From CAZDHT01 sp964505325 (lineage in GTDB: Bacteria; Planctomycetota; PUPC01), in the NCBI GenBank assembly GCA_964505325.1, contig CAZDHT010000063.1, positions 1-21,548 on the forward strand: a stretch of 21,548 nt of DNA. The letters are read 5' to 3'. Made by a program: the position numbers and the translations under genes. Shown here one piece after another: positions 1 through 6,521 of the stretch; within the stretch, counting starts at the first letter, position 1; every line of letters begins with the position of its first letter. The notes beneath the pieces are model-generated. The model was not told the origin of the DNA. It did not search any database and saw only the letters and a program-made list of their open reading frames with translations.

Positions 1-142
1 CCTTCGGCTGCGCTCCCGGCTTCGCCTGTGGCTTCGCCGGACAGGCAGGGCAGGCCGTGGTGAGTTGCTGAATCCAGGCACGGCGTACTTATCGAGGTCC
101 ATGCAATGAAAGGAAAGCAGAGGCGCGGCTGGCTTTCTGTAG

Positions 143-181
143 CCGAGGCCCATGGCCTCGGAACGGCCTCATGGAGGCCGT
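143..181. repeat. Tandem pair of short hairpins
   Basis: Two perfect 8-bp stems follow one another: CCGAGGCC-CAT-GGCCTCGG at 143-161 and ACGGCCTC-ATG-GAGGCCGT at 163-181. Both have 3-base loops, and the stem cores GAGGCC/GGCCTC are shared. The second is closely related to the hairpin at 295-329, and both are followed by CTACAG, so they look like members of one dispersed repeat family. Confidence 0.6.
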
Positions 182-294
182 CTACAGGAGAACCCAGAAG
201 CAGCCTTTTGCATTTCATACATGGATCTCAATGATTCAGCTTTGCTCCGGGTCGGCGGTGGTTGCTGCACTGGAGTGATTTCGCCGCAGGCCTC

Positions 295-329
295 GGAACT
301 CCGGCCTCATGGAGGCCGGCTACAGTTCC
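295..329. repeat. Long GC-rich hairpin downstream of pgpA
   Basis: GGAACT (295-300) pairs with AGTTCC (324-329). Inside it, CCGGCCTC (301-308) pairs with GAGGCCGG (312-319) around an ATG loop, giving 14 bp interrupted by a 4-base bulge. It lies about 85 bases beyond the pgpA stop on the minus strand. It has no T-tract, so it may be a REP-like repeat rather than an intrinsic terminator. Confidence 0.6.
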
Positions 330-411
330 AGCCGCCAAATGCGCGGACGTTTTCAACAGAGCAGGGAGATGCGCTTTTCGCCGCGCGGGGCGGGAACCGG
401 GGCGGGGAAGG

Positions 412-912
412 TCAGTCGAGGAACGCCCACATCGTGAGCCAGGTGAACAGCGCGGCGTACAGCCCGGCGATGAGGTCGTCTGCGACGATGCCGAGGCCAG
501 CTCGGAGTCTCTGGCTGCGTCGCGCCGGGCAGGGCTTGATGATGTCGAAGAACCGGAACCACAGGAACGCAATGACGCCCGCCCACAGTTGCTTCGCGCC
601 GGAGAGCCGATAGAAGAACGAGACGGTAAGGAAATAGCCGGCGACCTCGTCGATGACGAACGGGGACGGGTCTTTCCGTTTGTAGAACCGCTCGGCCCAC
701 GGGCCGTATGCGAGGCAGGCCAGCGTGAAGAGCACGGCGAGGGCCGGGAGGAAGAAGGGATTGGCCGACGTGCCAATCAGCCACGCGACCAGTGCGTGCA
801 CGGCCGCGGCGCCGAGCGTCCCCCACGTGCCGCTGGCGACGGGCAGCTTGCCGAGCCCGCAGAACGTGACGACGGCCTCGGACATCTTGTCCCAAAAGGA
901 CGGCTGCCTCAT
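412..912 (-). CDS. pgpA: Phosphatidylglycerophosphatase A
   Basis: This 166-residue integral membrane protein belongs to the PgpA family, which dephosphorylates phosphatidylglycerophosphate to phosphatidylglycerol. Visible family marks are GLGKLPVASGTWGTL (residues 19-33), the acidic DEVAG (88-92), FRFFDIIKPCPAR (119-131) and the closing GLGIVADDLIAG (139-150). These supply the conserved Asp/Glu, Lys/Pro and Asp-Asp residues. Hydrophobic stretches lie near 34-48, 53-70, 92-101, 108-121 and 145-165. The ATG overlaps the ftsY stop by ATGA (909-912), which implies translational coupling. In most PgpA proteins the motif reads KPWP-I; here it reads KPCPARR, a small deviation. The length is normal for the family. 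Confidence 0.93.
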   Translation of the reverse strand: MRQPSFWDKMSEAVVTFCGLGKLPVASGTWGTLGAAAVHALVAWLIGTSANPFFLPALAVLFTLACLAYGPWAERFYKRKDPSPFVIDEVAGYFLTVSFFYRLSGAKQLWAGVIAFLWFRFFDIIKPCPARRSQRLRAGLGIVADDLIAGLYAALFTWLTMWAFLD

Positions 913-1841
913 CCGATCAGGGCCTCAACGAATTTGTCCGGGTCGAACGGCTCGATGTCGCCGGGCTGCTCGCCGACGCCGATGAATTTGACGGGGATGT
1001 CGATCTGTTTCTTGATGGCGACGACGATCCCGCCCTTGGCGGTGCCGTCGAGCTTCGCCAGGAAGATGCCGGTCACGTCGATCGCCTCCTTGAAGAGCAT
1101 CGCCTGCTGGATGGCGTTCTGCCCGGTGGTGGCGTCGAGCACGAGGATGACCTCGTGTGGCGCGTCGGGCACGCGCTTTCGGATCACGCGGCGGATTTTC
1201 TCGAGTTCGGCCATGAGGTTTTTCTTGGTGTGCAGCCGGCCGGCCGTATCGACGATGAGCACGTCCACCTTCCGCGCGATGCTCGCGTCGAGGGCGTCGT
1301 ATGTCACCGCGGCGGGGTCGGCGCCGGTCTGATGTTTGACCATGTCGACGCCGATTCGCCGGCGCCAGATGTCGAGCTGCTCGACGGCGGCGGCGCGGAA
1401 CGTGTCGCTCGCGGCGAGCAGCACCTTCTTGCCGTCGTCGTGGAAGTGCTTCGCCAGCTTGGCGATGGAGGTGGTCTTGCCGGAGCCGTTGACCCCGGCA
1501 ACCAGGATCACGGTCGGCGGGTGGTCGGCCATGCGGATGTCGATGTCGCTCTCGCCGAGGATCTGTTTGAGTTCGGCTTTCAGGTAATCTTTCAGGTTGG
1601 CGGTGTCTTTGATCTTGCCCTCTTTGTGGGCGGCGCGGATGTCCTCGATGATCTCGGCGGTCGCCTGGACGCCCATGTCGGCGCCGATCATCAGTTCCTC
1701 AAGCTCATCGCACACGCTGTCGTCCAGCCGGCGCGCGAACGCGAAGATGCCGCCCAGGCCCTTGGCCAGCCGGTCGTGGGTCTTGGCGAGGCCGCGCTTG
1801 ATCCCTTCGGCCGTCGCCGTCAGCCGCTTGAAAAATCTCAC
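909..1841 (-). CDS. ftsY: Signal recognition particle receptor FtsY
   Basis: This SRP-type GTPase docks SRP-ribosome complexes at the inner membrane. With the GTG start at 1841 it has 310 residues: an N-terminal helical N domain (1-90), then the G domain with P-loop GVNGSGKTT (116-124), DTFRAAAVEQL (about 146-156), DTAGR (198-202), AKLDG (262-266) and the FtsY-type closing loop GVGEQPGDIEPFDP (from 288). It has no methionine-rich M domain, which excludes Ffh, and it lacks the long acidic A domain of enterobacterial FtsY. The GTG start is preferred over an upstream TTG because GGAGG sits 6 bases before it. The usual T of TKLDG is A. The gene is coupled to pgpA downstream. Confidence 0.96.
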   Translation of the reverse strand: MRFFKRLTATAEGIKRGLAKTHDRLAKGLGGIFAFARRLDDSVCDELEELMIGADMGVQATAEIIEDIRAAHKEGKIKDTANLKDYLKAELKQILGESDIDIRMADHPPTVILVAGVNGSGKTTSIAKLAKHFHDDGKKVLLAASDTFRAAAVEQLDIWRRRIGVDMVKHQTGADPAAVTYDALDASIARKVDVLIVDTAGRLHTKKNLMAELEKIRRVIRKRVPDAPHEVILVLDATTGQNAIQQAMLFKEAIDVTGIFLAKLDGTAKGGIVVAIKKQIDIPVKFIGVGEQPGDIEPFDPDKFVEALIG

Positions 1842-1847
1842 GTTGTT

Positions 1848-1852
1848 CCTCC
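1848..1852 (-). promoter_or_regulatory. Ribosome binding site deciding the ftsY start
   Basis: On the minus strand GGAGG is followed by AACAAC and then GTG at 1841-1839. A TTG in the same frame at 1859 would place this Shine-Dalgarno inside the coding sequence, so the GTG start is favoured. Confidence 0.75.
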
Positions 1853-1906
1853 GTCTCAAATCGGCGGCCGGCGGCCCGTGATCCGAAACCCGTCACCGAT
1901 GACTGA

Positions 1907-2734
1907 TCACCGTCTGGCCCGCGCGGCCTGCTCGATTCTCTCCACCAGCTCGTCGTCGATCAAGACGGAACCGATGCGGGTCTCCTTGCGCACGCCGCCG
2001 TGACTGTCGGACCCGCCCGACACGAGGGCCCCGAGCTCCGCCGCCAGGCGCAGGTAGCGTTGGACATCCTCCGTGGAGTGCAGCGGGTGGTAGACTTCGA
2101 TCCCACGGATTCCCTCCCGGACCATTTCCCTCACGAGCGCGTCCGGCAGCCCCACCCCCGGATGGGCGACGACGGAGACGCCGCCGGCGCTGTGGATCGC
2201 GGCCGCGGCCTCGGCCGGGCTGAGCTGGTGCTTCGGCGCGTACGCCGGGCCCTGATTCCCGAGGTAGTACTTGAACGCATCCTGAATCGAGGACACCTGC
2301 CCGAGGTTCACCAGCGCCTGTGCCACGTGCATTCGGCCCGGCACCCCAGAGCCTGCGACCTCGAGGACCTCGTCCGACGATATCCGCACGTCGAGTTTGC
2401 GCAATCTCCCGACTATCTTGGCGACGCGGGAATAGCGCACCTGGCGAGCAAGCTCGATCACGGCGCGGAGCGTACGGTCTTCCGGGTCGATGAACAGACC
2501 CAGGATGTGGATCTCCTTCGGGCCGTCATAGGCGGTCAGCTCCACCCCGGGCACGACGCGCACGCCCGCTTCGCGTCCCACTTCCGTGGCCGGCCCCACC
2601 CCCGCCAGGGCATCGTGGTCGGTGATCGCGACCGTCCCGACGTGATTCGCCACGCACCGGCCGATCACTTCTTCCGGCGTGAGGGTGCTATCCGAGAACG
2701 TGGTGTGAACGTGAAGGTCAGCGGGCAAATGCAT
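1907..2734 (-). CDS. PHP-domain phosphoesterase
   Basis: This PHP-superfamily metal-dependent phosphoesterase is of the YciV/RNase AM/TrpH-like type. Metal-ligand motifs appear in the family order: DLHVHTTFSDS at the N-terminus, ITDHD, PGVELTA, HILG, GRMHVA (usually GRPHIA), VAHPG, EVYHP and GSDSHG near the C-terminus. The length (about 275 residues) fits the stand-alone family, whose members act on 3',5'-nucleoside bisphosphates or RNA 5' ends; the substrate cannot be read here. The start is uncertain. AAGGAG (2735-2740) abuts the ATG at 2734, but lies 6 bases before an in-frame TTG at 2728 that would begin MPADLHVHT. An earlier TTG at 2761 lies inside repeat DNA. The gene sits 65 bases upstream of ftsY. 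Confidence 0.88.
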   Translation of the reverse strand: MHLPADLHVHTTFSDSTLTPEEVIGRCVANHVGTVAITDHDALAGVGPATEVGREAGVRVVPGVELTAYDGPKEIHILGLFIDPEDRTLRAVIELARQVRYSRVAKIVGRLRKLDVRISSDEVLEVAGSGVPGRMHVAQALVNLGQVSSIQDAFKYYLGNQGPAYAPKHQLSPAEAAAAIHSAGGVSVVAHPGVGLPDALVREMVREGIRGIEVYHPLHSTEDVQRYLRLAAELGALVSGGSDSHGGVRKETRIGSVLIDDELVERIEQAARARR

Positions 2735-2745
2735 CTCCTTGTCCA

Positions 2746-2856
2746 AATGACGAATGACCAATGACGAATGCTGCTCGAGAGACAGACGCGCCGAGCAACG
2801 AAACGGCCGCGGCGCTTGCCCTGGGACGCGATTTCGTCATTGGCTCATTCGTCATT
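2746..2856. repeat. Inverted repeat built on AATGACGAATGA
   Basis: The left arm at 2746-2768 reads AATGACGAATGA, then CCAATGACGAA. The right arm at 2833-2856 is the reverse complement of the same unit with one extra G. The arms flank about 64 bases. Each arm is itself built from the direct repeat AATGACGAAT. The structure fills most of the gap between the CNNM gene and the PHP gene, and a further ATTCGTCA copy follows near 2865. No T-tract is seen. Confidence 0.75.
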
Positions 2857-2922
2857 GATTAGACATTCGTCACTAGACATTGCCGTGCGAGCCGTGGTTG
2901 TCGTCTTCACCGCTTGGAAGCC

Positions 2923-3882
2923 CTAGAAGTCCTGCAGCTCTCCGACGATCTCTTCGACCAGGTCCTTCACCGTCACGATTCCGGTGGGCCTGCCGTCGCG
3001 GTTCAGCACGACGGCCATCTGCTGGCGCGCACGCTGCAGCGCCACCAACGCGGCGTGAATCCCGGCCCGGGGCCTCACGTGCACCGCGGGTCGAGCCAGA
3101 TCGGCGGCCGACCGGTTCTTGTCGGCCGAACGAATATAATCCAGCGCGTGCAGGATTCCCACGATGTTCTTGCGGGAACCCCTGAAAACCGGCATGCGCG
3201 AATGCCCGACCTTTTGGACGGCCTTGCGAAGTTCTTCCCCGGTGAGACCGGCGCGGACCATCTTCGCCCTGTCGAGCGGGATCATCGCCGCCAGCGTGCT
3301 CCTTCTCAGCAGGCCCATCACGTTCGCCGAGAGCGCATGCTGGTAGTCCGAGAGCACCCCCTCGCGCCGGCCCTCGGCGATCCATTCGGTCAGCGCGGCG
3401 CGCGAAAACATGGTGACCCGCCGCCGGGCGGACAGGCCGCCCGTCACCAGCAGAACCAGCCCGCGCAGTGCGGCCGTTATGGGCCAGACAAGCAGCCGCA
3501 GCGCATCGATCGGGCCGGCGAGGAAGTACATCAGCGAGTCGGCCTTCCGGCGGAAGATGTCCTTGGGGATCATCTCGCCGAACACGAAAATGATGGGGGT
3601 CATAATGAGCGCGGCCAGGATCTCGGCGTGCCGCCGGCCGCTCAAGAGTTCGGTGGCGAGCGCCGTCGCCGCATACACCATCACGTTTGTGCCGATGAGG
3701 GTGGTCATCATCGTTGCGGCGGGCCGGTCGAGCATCGCCTGGAGCACCGCCGCCCCGCGCCATTTCGCCTGCACGCGCGAGCGGAGCCGAAGCCGGTTGA
3801 CGGAATAGAACCCGATCTCGGAGCCGGAGAAGATGCCCTCCATCACGACGTACACGGCAATGGCCAGGATGGGCCAGGTCAT
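2923..3882 (-). CDS. CNNM/DUF21 and CBS-pair membrane protein
   Basis: This 319-residue protein has an N-terminal DUF21/CNNM transmembrane domain (1-150) with the hallmark FSGSEIGFYSVNR (18-30), the IGTNVMVY segment and GEMIPKD, followed by a cytoplasmic CBS pair (about 190-319) ending GIVTVKDLVEEIVGEL. This is the architecture of the HlyC/CorC/CNNM family, linked to Mg2+ homeostasis and ion efflux. It stops right after the CBS pair and lacks the C-terminal CorC_HlyC domain that its neighbour has. The ATG overlaps the stop of that neighbour by ATGA (3879-3882), so the two are probably made in step and may form a heteromer. Transport activity is inferred from the family. Confidence 0.88.
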   Translation of the reverse strand: MTWPILAIAVYVVMEGIFSGSEIGFYSVNRLRLRSRVQAKWRGAAVLQAMLDRPAATMMTTLIGTNVMVYAATALATELLSGRRHAEILAALIMTPIIFVFGEMIPKDIFRRKADSLMYFLAGPIDALRLLVWPITAALRGLVLLVTGGLSARRRVTMFSRAALTEWIAEGRREGVLSDYQHALSANVMGLLRRSTLAAMIPLDRAKMVRAGLTGEELRKAVQKVGHSRMPVFRGSRKNIVGILHALDYIRSADKNRSAADLARPAVHVRPRAGIHAALVALQRARQQMAVVLNRDGRPTGIVTVKDLVEEIVGELQDF

Positions 3883-5144
3883 TCGTGGCCCTCCTGGTTG
3901 GAGGCGGGCTCCTCGCCGTTGACACGTTCGATCAGCACCTGGGCGACGCGCCGCCGGCTTACTTTCTGAACGGTCAAGACCAGGTTGCCCAGTTCCACGC
4001 TGTCACCTTCGCGCGGCAGCCGGCCCAGGTGAAGCACGATAAACCCGCCGAGGGTCTCGACCTCCGCCAGGTCGAGGTCAATCTTGAAGATCTCGCTCCA
4101 ATCACGGATGCTCACGCCGCCCGAAAGCACGTACTTGTCCTCGCCGATCTTTCGCACGGGCTGAGTGTCGGTGTCGAACTCGTCGCTGATGTCGCCGACG
4201 ATCTCTTCCACGATGTCCTCAAGCGTGACGATGCCCGCCCAGCCGCCGTACTCGTCCACCACGATGGCGAACTGGCATTCCCGCTCTCGAAACTGCTGCA
4301 GCACCGACTCGATCAGGGCGGTCTCCGGGACGAACAGCGAGACGGGGTGTACGCACGCGCGGACGCTCGTTGAATCAGACAGCAATACCTCCCGCGCGTG
4401 GACGGTTCCCACCACGTTGTCGATGTTGTCTTCGTACACGGGAAGCTTGGTGATCCCTCTCTCCTCAACCAGCTTGCGGAGCTCTTCGACCTCACCGTTG
4501 ACCTCGAAGGCGACCGCGTCCACCCGCGGAACCATCACCTCGCGGACCCGGATCTCCGCGAACTCGATGATCTCGTGCATCATGTCGCGCTCGCCGAGAC
4601 CGATGATACCGCGCTCGCCGGTGGCGCGGATCAGCAGTTGAAGCTCCTCCGGCGTGACGTACGCCGCCCGCCCATGCCCGCGCGACACGGCGGCCGAGAT
4701 CTTCATTACAACGCCGAGCGCCTTCTTCACCGGATAGATGCACTTCTGAAAGAAGAACAAAGGCCCCGCTGCCAGCCTCGAAAACCGGACCGGCACCGCG
4801 ACCGCGATGGCCTTCGGAACGACCTCCCCGCAAATGATGACCGCAATCAACGAACCAATCCCCAGGGCATAGGTGGCGCCGCGGGTTGGCGCATTCATCG
4901 CGGCCACTGTCGCCACGGAGAAGTACAACACGTTGACGAGCATGTTCCCGAACAGCACGGTGATCAGGAGGCCCTCCGGATCGGAGCGGAGCTTGAGGAT
5001 GAGGCCGTGCACCAGGCAGGGCGAATGCTCGAAGTGGCGGAGGTCCCGCCGCCGGAGCGAGAACAAGGCGGTCTCCGACGCGGAGAAGAAGGCCGAGAGC
5101 ACGAGCAACGCGGCCATTGGCAATAGCGCGTTCAGAGCAATCAT
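3879..5144 (-). CDS. HlyC/CorC-family (CNNM) transporter with CBS pair
   Basis: This 421-residue protein has four parts: a signal-like first helix with FFSASETALFSLRRRDL (19-35); further membrane helices to about residue 150, including GEVVPKAIA; a CBS pair (about 195-330) with VMVPRVD, ITKLPVYEDN and FAIVVDEYGGWAGIVTLEDI; and a CorC_HlyC C-terminal domain (about 340-410) with VLSGGVSIRDW and ETLGGFIV. This is the complete architecture of the family, which is associated with divalent cation export or resistance. It lies 42 bases downstream of the CAP gene and overlaps the second CNNM gene. The ribosome binding site in front of the ATG is weak, suggesting dependence on upstream translation. 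Confidence 0.92.
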   Translation of the reverse strand: MIALNALLPMAALLVLSAFFSASETALFSLRRRDLRHFEHSPCLVHGLILKLRSDPEGLLITVLFGNMLVNVLYFSVATVAAMNAPTRGATYALGIGSLIAVIICGEVVPKAIAVAVPVRFSRLAAGPLFFFQKCIYPVKKALGVVMKISAAVSRGHGRAAYVTPEELQLLIRATGERGIIGLGERDMMHEIIEFAEIRVREVMVPRVDAVAFEVNGEVEELRKLVEERGITKLPVYEDNIDNVVGTVHAREVLLSDSTSVRACVHPVSLFVPETALIESVLQQFRERECQFAIVVDEYGGWAGIVTLEDIVEEIVGDISDEFDTDTQPVRKIGEDKYVLSGGVSIRDWSEIFKIDLDLAEVETLGGFIVLHLGRLPREGDSVELGNLVLTVQKVSRRRVAQVLIERVNGEEPASNQEGHE

Positions 5145-5186
5145 GGAGCCAGATGCGCGCTCCCGCTTAGTTGCGGCAGTAGGGAT

Positions 5187-6065
5187 TCAATCATTGGTGA
5201 AGACCACGACCGCCCAGATGATCCCGTAGCCCAGTTTCCTGTGCTTCTTGTTCTCTGCAAAGCCCACGCCGATCCGGCCGACCCTGGGCTTGAAGAACAC
5301 GGCGGCGCCCAGAAGCTCTTTGGGGTCCCAGGTCAGGAGGTGAACCATACTCAGTTGCTTGTGCTCGACTCCGGCGGCCTTGGCCAGCGCGCTGATGTCG
5401 GCCGCGATCTTTCCCCCCGCGTCTGCCATCGCCGCGGCCTGTTGTGACGCGATCTGATTAAGCGCCGGGACCACCTTGAACGGAAGCCGCCCGCGCGCCA
5501 CCCGTGCCCGGTTCAGCCGCTTGATGACATCGCCCCCGGCCGTCTTGAGATCTACCTTGGGCGCGGGCGTCGCAAAGACCTGCGTCACGTAATACACGCC
5601 GGTGCTCGCCCGGACGATGCCGATGCCGACGTGGGTGTACACGTCGCCCAGGATGTTCTTCCGGTGCCCCGGGCTCTTCATCAGCTTGGCCTCGGCGCGA
5701 TCGACGGACCGCGCCATCGCGATGTTCTCCCCGCCGGCCCTCACGCGAATCTTCGCGGCGAGGAGGCGGCTTCCGACATCGCCCGTGGTCGGGGAGTCGT
5801 GGGCGAAGAACCGATTGTCCAGCATGTCCGTGCTGTGGCCGCGGGCCACCTCGGCCAACGCCTCGTCGTACTTGAGCGACTTCTTCTGGTGCGTCTTCCG
5901 GTCCTGGTTCACCAGCCCGAACATCTTCCTCTCCAGGTCGGCGTGAGGCGCGTCCCCGGCGTGAGCGCCCAGAGCACACATCAGCGGGAACAGAGCGGAG
6001 AGAAGGAAGAAGCGCGGGGGAGGAGGTTCCGCCGCCTCACATTCTGATTCTGACTGATCGTCCAT
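5187..6065 (-). CDS. Secreted CAP-domain (YkwD-like) protein, apparently duplicated
   Basis: An N-terminal signal sequence (RFFLLSALFPLMCALGAHA) is followed by a CAP/SCP-PR1 domain (about 45-170). Cavity motifs are ARGHSTDML, AGGENIA, SPGHRKNIL and HVGIGIV...YYVTQVFA. CAP proteins act outside the cytoplasm; bacterial functions are poorly defined. The C-terminal 115 residues look like a second, degenerate CAP fold. RLNRARVARGRLPFKV...IASQQAAAM mirrors LVNQDRKTHQKKSLKY...VARGHSTDM, and GRIGVGFAE...GYGIIWAVVVFT mirrors the end of domain 1, but the cavity His is Gln. An in-frame ATG at 6074 lies upstream of the predicted transcription start (about 6070), so ATG 6065 is preferred. There is almost no leader. 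This is the first gene of the run towards pgpA. Confidence 0.87.
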   Translation of the reverse strand: MDDQSESECEAAEPPPPRFFLLSALFPLMCALGAHAGDAPHADLERKMFGLVNQDRKTHQKKSLKYDEALAEVARGHSTDMLDNRFFAHDSPTTGDVGSRLLAAKIRVRAGGENIAMARSVDRAEAKLMKSPGHRKNILGDVYTHVGIGIVRASTGVYYVTQVFATPAPKVDLKTAGGDVIKRLNRARVARGRLPFKVVPALNQIASQQAAAMADAGGKIAADISALAKAAGVEHKQLSMVHLLTWDPKELLGAAVFFKPRVGRIGVGFAENKKHRKLGYGIIWAVVVFTND

Positions 6066-6076
6066 ATCCCGCATAT

Positions 6077-6105
6077 ATAATACGGCGGGTCTGGGGAGTT
6101 GTCAA
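6077..6105 (-). promoter_or_regulatory. Sigma70-like promoter of the CAP gene
   Basis: On the minus strand TTGACA (6100-6105) is separated by exactly 17 bases from TATTAT (6077-6082). This predicts a transcript start near 6070, only about 5 bases before the ATG at 6065. It stands out as an AT-rich island in GC-rich surroundings. It may drive the CAP-CNNM-CNNM run and perhaps genes further downstream. Confidence 0.8.
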
Positions 6106-6317
6106 TCAAAGCGGCCCGCGAGCAGTCGCCCCGAGCGGCCCCGAGCGGGGTCATTCAAGTCGCGACCTCGTCTGGCGGAGCAAGTTCCCGTCACGCTCGG
6201 GGAGCGCATTTACAGAAGTCGCCCCTGCCTCGCGACGCCCCGCGCCCCGCCCAAATCGCCGCCACTTTCATAACCCTCTGCCCGCCAAGCGCTTATGCCC
6301 CTGCTCTGTCGCAGGCG

Positions 6318-6341
6318 AGGTCCGTGCCAGGCACCGAGCTT
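6318..6341 (+). repeat. RAYT-type repeat, 24-base copy
   Basis: The core AGGTCCGTGCCAGGCACC is followed by GAGCTT. The reverse complement of all 24 bases occurs without a mismatch at 19664-19687, exactly at the broken end of the transposase relic. The centre GTGCC-AG-GCAC is a short palindrome of the sort associated with REP-associated tyrosine transposases. Confidence 0.75.
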
Positions 6342-6344
6342 AGA

Positions 6345-6402
6345 AGAGCCCCGCCAAGGGTGATTGAACGTTCCCAGTCATCTCTTACGGGTACGGGGCT
6401 CT
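6345..6402. repeat. Inverted repeat with 9-bp perfect arms
   Basis: AGAGCCCCG (6345-6353) pairs with CGGGGCTCT (6394-6402) around a 40-base interior, which also contains the complementary short runs CCCAGTCA and ACGGGT. I do not recognise it as any known riboswitch. It directly abuts the 24-base RAYT-type repeat and may be part of the same repeat unit. Confidence 0.5.
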
Positions 6403-6426
6403 GCGTAACTGCTGGACCACCTGGTA

Positions 6427-6458
6427 CCCCGGGCTCGCCCTGCGGGCCTCACCCGGGG
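6427..6458. repeat. GC-rich hairpin near the end of the 1023-residue gene
   Basis: CCCCGGG and GCCC on the left pair with GGGC and CCGGGG on the right around a small loop. It lies about 65 bases beyond the stop codon of the minus-strand gene ending at 6522. It could act as a transcript-end structure, although no T-tract follows, or it may simply be a REP-type palindrome. Confidence 0.5.
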
Positions 6459-6521
6459 CTACGATCAATCGCCGCTACGGGGCTCCGGGACGACCTCCGT
6501 GACATGTGGGCAAAGATAAGC

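Larger units (their letters stand above)
1..411. other. Non-coding gap with GC-rich hairpins
   Basis: I see no convincing gene here. Open frames crossing this stretch have no ribosome binding site and no recognisable protein composition, and they run antisense into pgpA. The stretch is dominated by short palindromes (see 143-181 and 295-329), so it looks like intergenic repeat DNA lying downstream of pgpA on the minus strand. Confidence 0.6.
6106..6521. other. Non-coding gap with REP-like palindromes
   Basis: This 416-base gap separates the CAP promoter from the stop of the 1023-residue gene. Open frames crossing it show no domain, no ribosome binding site and no plausible composition. It holds at least three structured units: the GTGCCAGGCAC repeat at 6318-6341, a 9-bp-stem inverted repeat at 6345-6402 and a GC-rich hairpin at 6427-6458. 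Confidence 0.65.

Noticed and set aside
152..1332. Plus-strand frames across the pgpA-ftsY region
   Set aside because: They are Arg/Gly/Pro/Ala-rich shadows of genes that carry unmistakable family motifs on the minus strand.
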